Shown here piece after piece: positions 59,870-64,000 of a stretch of DNA of 64,000 nucleotides. The DNA lies in the NCBI RefSeq assembly GCF_041103235.1, contig NZ_JBGCUN010000002.1:248001-312000 (forward strand). Reading direction: 5' to 3'. The notes below the pieces were generated by a model that was given only the letters and a program-made list of their open reading frames with translations, searched no databases and had not been told where the DNA came from. How positions within the stretch are numbered: the first letter of the stretch is position 1; each line of letters opens with the position of its first letter. A program made the position numbers and the translations under genes. Source of the stretch: Yoonia sp. R2331 (lineage in GTDB: Bacteria; Pseudomonadota; Alphaproteobacteria; Rhodobacterales; Rhodobacteraceae).

Positions 59870-60099
59870 GTGATGTCGATGCGATGAGCTTTGAAGACGC
59901 GATGAAAGAGCTGGAACAGGTTGTGGGCCAGTTGGAGCGCGGTGATGTGGCGCTGGACGAGTCGATCAAGCTGTACGAGCGGGGGGCTGCGTTGAAAGCC
60001 CGCTGTGAAGCCAAGCTGAAAGAGGCCGAAGAAAAGGTCGCCAAGATTACGCTGGATGGCTCCGGTCAACCCACCGGGACCGCGCCGCTGGATGACTGA
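59866..60099 (+). CDS. xseB: Exodeoxyribonuclease VII small subunit
   Basis: A 77-residue helical protein with MSFEDAMKELEQVVGQLERG and VALDESIKLYERGAALKARC, typical of XseB, which joins several copies to XseA to form the single-strand-specific nuclease. The xseA gene is not in the window. It overlaps the deacetylase gene by ATGA and ispA by 8 nt; xseB-ispA-dxs is a common order in proteobacteria. Confidence 0.93.
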   Translation: MSDVDAMSFEDAMKELEQVVGQLERGDVALDESIKLYERGAALKARCEAKLKEAEEKVAKITLDGSGQPTGTAPLDD

Positions 60100-60958
60100 C
60101 TTTGCCGACGCATTGCGTCAGGCGCAGGCGGTTGTTGCGGCCCGGATGGCGGCCGCGATGGCCCCGCGTGATGGCGTCCTGAAAGAGGCGGCGACCTATG
60201 CGCTGGAAGGTGGCAAGACGCTGCGCGGATTTCTGGTGTTGGAAGGTGCGGCGCTGCACGGGATCAGCGCCGGTCAGGCCGGGGATGCGGCACTGGCGAT
60301 TGAAGCCTTGCACGCCTATTCGCTGATCCACGATGATCTGCCGTGCATGGATGACGACGACCTGCGCCGGGGCAAGCCAACCGTGCATCGCAAATGGGAT
60401 GAGGCGATTGCCGTGCTGACGGGTGACGCGCTTCAGACGTTGGCGTTCGAGGCGCTGGGCGATCTGGGGCTTGATGATGCGGCCAAACTGCGGTTGATCC
60501 GCACGTTGGCGCATGCCGCAGGCATCGACGGGATGATCGGCGGGCAAATGCTGGACATTGCTGCAGAGACCGCAGCCACGCCGCTGACGCTAGATCAGAT
60601 CATCACCTTGCAAAGTGGCAAGACCGGCGCGCTGATCACCTGGTCCTGCTGTGCGGGCCCCCGGATGGCGGGCGCGGATGAGGCGCCTTTGCGGGCCTAT
60701 GGCGATGCACTTGGCCTCGCCTTTCAAATCGCGGATGACATTTTGGACGTGGAAGGCGATGCCGCCGCCGTGGGCAAGGCCGTACGCAAGGACGATGCTG
60801 CCGGAAAGGCGACATTTGTTTCGCTTTTGGGGCTGGATGGGGCGAAAAGCCGCGCAAGCGAACTGGTGGATTCGGCCTGTGATGCGCTAAATCCCTATGG
60901 GGCGAAGGCTGACACCTTGCGCGAGGCTGCGCAATTTGTCATCGCCCGGGACAGATAG
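60092..60958 (+). CDS. ispA: Farnesyl/geranyl diphosphate synthase
   Basis: A 288-residue short-chain trans-prenyl diphosphate synthase. The first Asp-rich motif is [20 protein letters not shown], in the DDxxxxD form typical of bacterial IspA, and the second is [23 protein letters not shown] is the diphosphate-binding region near the start. It condenses C5 units into geranyl and farnesyl diphosphate for quinones and undecaprenol. The ATG at 60092 overlaps xseB; the longer frame is xseB antisense to nothing useful and is rejected. Confidence 0.93.
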   Translation: MTDFADALRQAQAVVAARMAAAMAPRDGVLKEAATYALEGGKTLRGFLVLEGAALHGISAGQAGDAALAIEALHAYSLIHDDLPCMDDDDLRRGKPTVHRKWDEAIAVLTGDALQTLAFEALGDLGLDDAAKLRLIRTLAHAAGIDGMIGGQMLDIAAETAATPLTLDQIITLQSGKTGALITWSCCAGPRMAGADEAPLRAYGDALGLAFQIADDILDVEGDAAAVGKAVRKDDAAGKATFVSLLGLDGAKSRASELVDSACDALNPYGAKADTLREAAQFVIARDR

Positions 60959-60966
60959 GAAACGAC

Positions 60967-62880
60967 ATGACCGAACGCCCTGTGACCCCCCATTTGGATC
61001 GTGTCACCACACCTGCCGATATGAAGGGGATGTCTGATGCCGAGTTGCGCCGGCTTGCCGATGAGGTCCGCGAAGAGATGATCAGTGCGGTCAGCGTCAC
61101 CGGCGGGCATCTGGGCGCGGGCCTGGGTGTGGTGGAACTGACCGTGGCGCTGCACGCGGTTTTTGCTGCGCCCAAGGACAAGATCATCTGGGACGTCAGC
61201 CACCAATGTTATCCGCACAAGATTCTGACTGGGCGGCGTGACCGCATCCGTACCTTGCGGATGAAGGACGGGCTATCGGGGTTCACCAAGCGCAGCGAAA
61301 GCGAATATGACCCCTTTGGTGCCGCGCATTCCAGCACCTCGATTTCCGCCGCACTTGGCTTTGCCACGGCGCGCGATCTGGGCGGTGAAGGCGGTGATGC
61401 GATTGCGGTGATCGGTGACGGCGCGATGTCGGCGGGCATGGCCTATGAGGCGATGAACAACGCGGGCCATCTGAAAAAACGGCTGATTGTGATCCTGAAC
61501 GACAACGAAATGTCGATTGCCCCGCCGGTGGGCGCGATGTCGTCTTATCTGAGCCAGCTTTATGCAGGTGAGCCGTTTCAAGAGCTAAAGGCGGCAGCGA
61601 AGGGGGCCGTCAGCCTGCTGCCCGAACCCTTCCGCGAAGGGGCCAAGCGGGCCAAGGATATGGTCAAGCACATGACCGTGGGCGGCACGCTGTTTGAACA
61701 ACTGGGGTTCAGCTATCTGGGCCCGATTGACGGGCATGACATGGATCAGCTGCTGGCTGTCTTGCGTACGGTCAAGGCACGCGCCACAGGGCCGATCCTG
61801 ATCCATGCGATCACAAAGAAGGGCAAAGGCTATGGCCCGGCAGAGGCCGCGCGCGACAAGGGCCACGGGGTTGGCACGTTCAACGTGGTCACGGGTGAGC
61901 AGAAGAAAGCCCCGTCCAACGCGCCCAGCTATACGAGCGTTTTTGCCGACACATTGGTCAAAATGGCCGAAACAGACTCTAAAATCTGCGCGATCACGGC
62001 GGCAATGCCCGATGGCACCGGGTTGAACAAGTTCATGCAGCGCTATGCCTCGCGCTGCTTTGACGTGGGGATAGCCGAACAACACGCGGTGACCTTTGCC
62101 GCTGGGTTGGCCGCCGGTGGGATGAAGCCGTTTTGCGCGCTTTATTCGACGTTCTTGCAGCGCGGCTATGATCAGGTGGTGCATGATGTGGCGATCCAGC
62201 GCCTGCCAGTACGCTTTGCGATTGACCGTGCCGGGCTGGTGGGGGCTGACGGCGCAACCCATGCGGGCGCGTTTGATGTGGCCTATCTGGCAAACCTGCC
62301 GGGGTTTGTGGTGATGGCCGCCGCGGATGAGGCCGAGCTGGTGCGCATGGTCGCGACGGCCGCGGCCTATGAGGACGGGCCGTCCGCCTTCCGGTTCCCA
62401 CGTGGCGAAGGCGTGGGCGTCGAGATACCCGAGGGTGCGGAGCCATTGGAGATCGGCAAGGGCCGGATCGTCAAAACAGGCTCTAAAGTAGCGATTTTGT
62501 CGTTTGGAACGCGCCTCGCAGAGGTCGAAACCGCCTGTGAAGCACTTGCGGCAAAGGGCATCACCCCAACGATTGCCGATGCCCGTTTCGCCAAGCCGCT
62601 GGACAGGGACATGATCCTGAAACTGGCAGCAGAGCACGACGCGCTGATAACCATTGAGGAAGGGTCAGTCGGTGGATTTGGGTCACATGTGGCGCAGTTG
62701 CTGGCGGATGAGTGTGTGTTCGATCACGGGCTGAAGTATCGCTCGATGGTGCTGCCCGATATCTTCATCGACCAAGCCAGCCCGCGCGACATGTACGCGG
62801 TCGCGGGCCTGAATGCCGAGGATATCGAGGCGAAGGTGCTTGAGGTGCTGGGCGTGGCGTCTGTGGGGAAGCGGGCGTAG
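60967..62880 (+). CDS. dxs: 1-deoxy-D-xylulose-5-phosphate synthase
   Basis: A 637-residue thiamine-diphosphate enzyme, the first step of the MEP isoprenoid pathway, joining pyruvate and glyceraldehyde 3-phosphate. [36 protein letters not shown] with the TPP Mg2+ site, [16 protein letters not shown] and [15 protein letters not shown] are strong family motifs. The length is standard. An AGGAAA site precedes the ATG, 8 nt after ispA. A hairpin lies 20 nt after the stop. Confidence 0.96.
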   Translation: MTERPVTPHLDRVTTPADMKGMSDAELRRLADEVREEMISAVSVTGGHLGAGLGVVELTVALHAVFAAPKDKIIWDVSHQCYPHKILTGRRDRIRTLRMKDGLSGFTKRSESEYDPFGAAHSSTSISAALGFATARDLGGEGGDAIAVIGDGAMSAGMAYEAMNNAGHLKKRLIVILNDNEMSIAPPVGAMSSYLSQLYAGEPFQELKAAAKGAVSLLPEPFREGAKRAKDMVKHMTVGGTLFEQLGFSYLGPIDGHDMDQLLAVLRTVKARATGPILIHAITKKGKGYGPAEAARDKGHGVGTFNVVTGEQKKAPSNAPSYTSVFADTLVKMAETDSKICAITAAMPDGTGLNKFMQRYASRCFDVGIAEQHAVTFAAGLAAGGMKPFCALYSTFLQRGYDQVVHDVAIQRLPVRFAIDRAGLVGADGATHAGAFDVAYLANLPGFVVMAAADEAELVRMVATAAAYEDGPSAFRFPRGEGVGVEIPEGAEPLEIGKGRIVKTGSKVAILSFGTRLAEVETACEALAAKGITPTIADARFAKPLDRDMILKLAAEHDALITIEEGSVGGFGSHVAQLLADECVFDHGLKYRSMVLPDIFIDQASPRDMYAVAGLNAEDIEAKVLEVLGVASVGKRA

Positions 62881-62900
62881 TCTGATAGGTTCCGCTTGGC

Positions 62901-62940
62901 GATGGGCCCGGAGGGCAGAAGCCCTTGCTCTGGGCCCGTC
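62901..62940 (+). terminator. Hairpin after dxs
   Basis: The 13-nt arms at 62901-62913 and 62928-62940 pair fully when G-U pairs are allowed (GGGCCC core), with an inner GGC-AGAA-GCC stem-loop. There is no T tract, so it is a weak or factor-dependent terminator or a message-end stabiliser for the xseB-ispA-dxs operon. Confidence 0.5.
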
Positions 62941-63060
62941 AGCGCTGCGCTCCAAGGTAGCAAGTTCTAGGTCGCTGTCCTGACAGCATGTAAGCTCGAA
63001 GGTCCGCAACGAAGAAACACCTTCCTTCAATCGCAAAAGGTCTGGTGGTACGAAGTCCCT

Positions 63061-63357
63061 ATGACTAATCGCCACTTTAGCAGGCTATTTGGGTCCAGTC
63101 CCCGAACAACCTTCCAGTTTCAACCCCGTTGGAAGGAAGAACTGGTTGTGACGGGCCCAGGCGGTTCGTTCATTCTCGAACTCGCGATGGGTGCGTATTC
63201 TGTATATCTGCCAACTCAGGAGGTTTGGGAAAAGAAGGCCCCAGGGTGGGCAAGAGACCTTTGGCCGGTTCTAAAAAATGAACTGGAGGACTGGTGCGCC
63301 CAAAACAACGCTGAGCTTTACATCGAAGACGAGTCGCCCGTGTACGTGGAGAGATAG
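63061..63357 (+). CDS. Hypothetical protein, 98 residues
   Basis: I do not recognise this protein. It is soluble, rich in Trp and aromatic residues (WEKKAPGWARDLWPVLKNEL) with an acidic end (LYIEDESPVYVER). No clear ribosome site precedes the ATG, and base and codon use are less GC-rich than in the neighbours, which could mean recent transfer. The 180 bp between dxs and this gene hold one hairpin and nothing else I can support. Confidence 0.5.
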   Translation: MTNRHFSRLFGSSPRTTFQFQPRWKEELVVTGPGGSFILELAMGAYSVYLPTQEVWEKKAPGWARDLWPVLKNELEDWCAQNNAELYIEDESPVYVER

Positions 63358-63386
63358 AGATCGCAACTTATGTCCTGTTGCAGACC

Positions 63387-64000
63387 CTACCCCCGCCCTT
63401 CCAACCGCTTCTCAATCGCGTCCAGCTTCGCCATCACCTCATCCCGGTAGGCATCGGTAGCGGCGACGTCCTCTTCGTGGTGGGCGTCTTGCATGGAGTT
63501 CACGATCAGACCCACCAGCAGGTTCACCACCGCAAAGGTCGTGACCATGATGAAGGGGATGAAGAAGGCCCAGGCATATGGGTAGACCTCCATCACCGGG
63601 CGGACGATTCCCATGGACCAGCTTTCCAGCGTCATGATCTGAAACAACGAATAGGCCGATTGCCCGAGTGACCCGAACCATTGCGGGAAACTTGCGCCGA
63701 AGAGTTTGGTCGCCATGACAGCGCCGATGTAGAAGATGATCCCCATCAGCATGAAAACCGACCCCATGCCGGGCAGCGCTGTGATGAAACCTTCGACCAC
63801 GCGGCGCAGGCTGGGCGCGACCGAGACGACGCGCAGCACCCGCAGGATGCGCAGCGCCCGCAGGACTGACAGCCCTTGGGCGGCGGGCACCAAGGCGATG
63901 CCGACGATCACAAAATCAAAGATGTTCCAGCCATCGCGGAAGAACGCGAGGCGATGGGCGAAAAGTTTCAGCGCAATCTCGGTCACGAAGATCGCCAGAC
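63387..64000 (-). CDS. Bacterial voltage-gated sodium channel (ion transport protein), partial
   Basis: About 204 C-terminal residues are in the window; the frame continues past the right edge, so the 5' end is missing. The voltage sensor S4 is LRALRILRVLRVVSVAPSLR with arginines every third residue, and the pore motif TLESWSMG is the BacNav selectivity filter. After S6 (VVNLLVGLIVNSMQDA) comes a short C-terminal coiled coil (AKLDAIEKRLEGRG), as in four-subunit NaChBac-like channels. An apparent GTG at 63984-63986 is internal. Confidence 0.92.
   Translation of the reverse strand, partial: LAIFVTEIALKLFAHRLAFFRDGWNIFDFVIVGIALVPAAQGLSVLRALRILRVLRVVSVAPSLRRVVEGFITALPGMGSVFMLMGIIFYIGAVMATKLFGASFPQWFGSLGQSAYSLFQIMTLESWSMGIVRPVMEVYPYAWAFFIPFIMVTTFAVVNLLVGLIVNSMQDAHHEEDVAATDAYRDEVMAKLDAIEKRLEGRG

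Noticed and set aside
62683-63075. Minus-strand frame of 130 codons across the dxs end and the downstream spacer
   Set aside because: It is mostly antisense to dxs, crosses the hairpin and matches no recognisable protein.

Overview
The window is a high-GC, densely packed chromosomal segment from an alphaproteobacterium, most likely of the Rhodobacterales (Roseobacter group). The supporting signs are the petP-petR pair, the xseB-ispA-dxs order, a TRAP transporter beside a DctP-type binding protein, roseobacter-like protein sequences throughout, and many 1-8 nt gene overlaps. I see no insertion sequence, prophage or CRISPR array. The assignment rests on recognition of protein families and gene order, not on a database search.

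Layout. (1) 1-8.9 kb: the end of a membrane protein, a Nudix hydrolase, then an unbroken forward run: hslO, a CoA-pyrophosphatase-like Nudix gene, a CCA-adding-enzyme-like gene, a LysE-type exporter, two half-size ABC exporters that look like a heterodimer, and an iron-sulfur RNA methyltransferase. (2) 8.9-17.1 kb: two L,D-transpeptidases and a CAP-domain lipoprotein, a divergent MFS/DeoR pair with a repeat-rich operator, hemH, a methyltransferase, comF, and a grxC-nitrilase-marR operon. (3) 17.1-39.6 kb: a polyuronate/uronate utilisation island. (4) 39.6-40.3 kb: a decayed enolase-superfamily mannonate-dehydratase-like gene and tRNA-Leu(CAG). (5) 40.4-50.4 kb: an NDUFA9-like gene, uppP, gltD and gltB with two genes between them, and mtgA. 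(6) 50.4-64 kb: a GST, queG, a PQQ-type sugar dehydrogenase, an App1-like phosphatase, an EamA transporter, a hicBA toxin-antitoxin pair, ilvE, petPR, a histone-deacetylase-like gene, xseB-ispA-dxs, and part of a bacterial voltage-gated sodium channel.

The island is the most coherent system here. A ten-gene leftward operon (35750 to 24598) encodes an AlgS/M1/M2/Q-like oligosaccharide ABC importer, a PL15-like exo-lyase without a signal peptide, a KdgF-like cupin, two oxidoreductases, KDG kinase and mannonate dehydratase. Divergent from it run a GntR regulator, a MATE transporter, kduI and kduD. To the left lie uxaC and a fructuronate reductase gene, a TRAP importer, and a second, paralogous GntR gene. 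Everything converges on 2-keto-3-deoxygluconate and KDPG; no KDPG aldolase is in the window. The model is that oligouronates enter by ABC and are cut in the cytoplasm, while monomeric uronates enter by TRAP.

Several non-coding signals look purposeful: a nested 87-bp dyad between the ABC operon and its GntR gene, with a related motif upstream of the TRAP operon; two 17-bp dyads 74 bp apart upstream of gltD; two arrays of an 11-bp-phased ATGCACA motif, one of them inside a coding sequence; an 18-bp perfect hairpin over the petR stop codon; and a dispersed hairpin repeat next to the starts of queG and the deacetylase gene.
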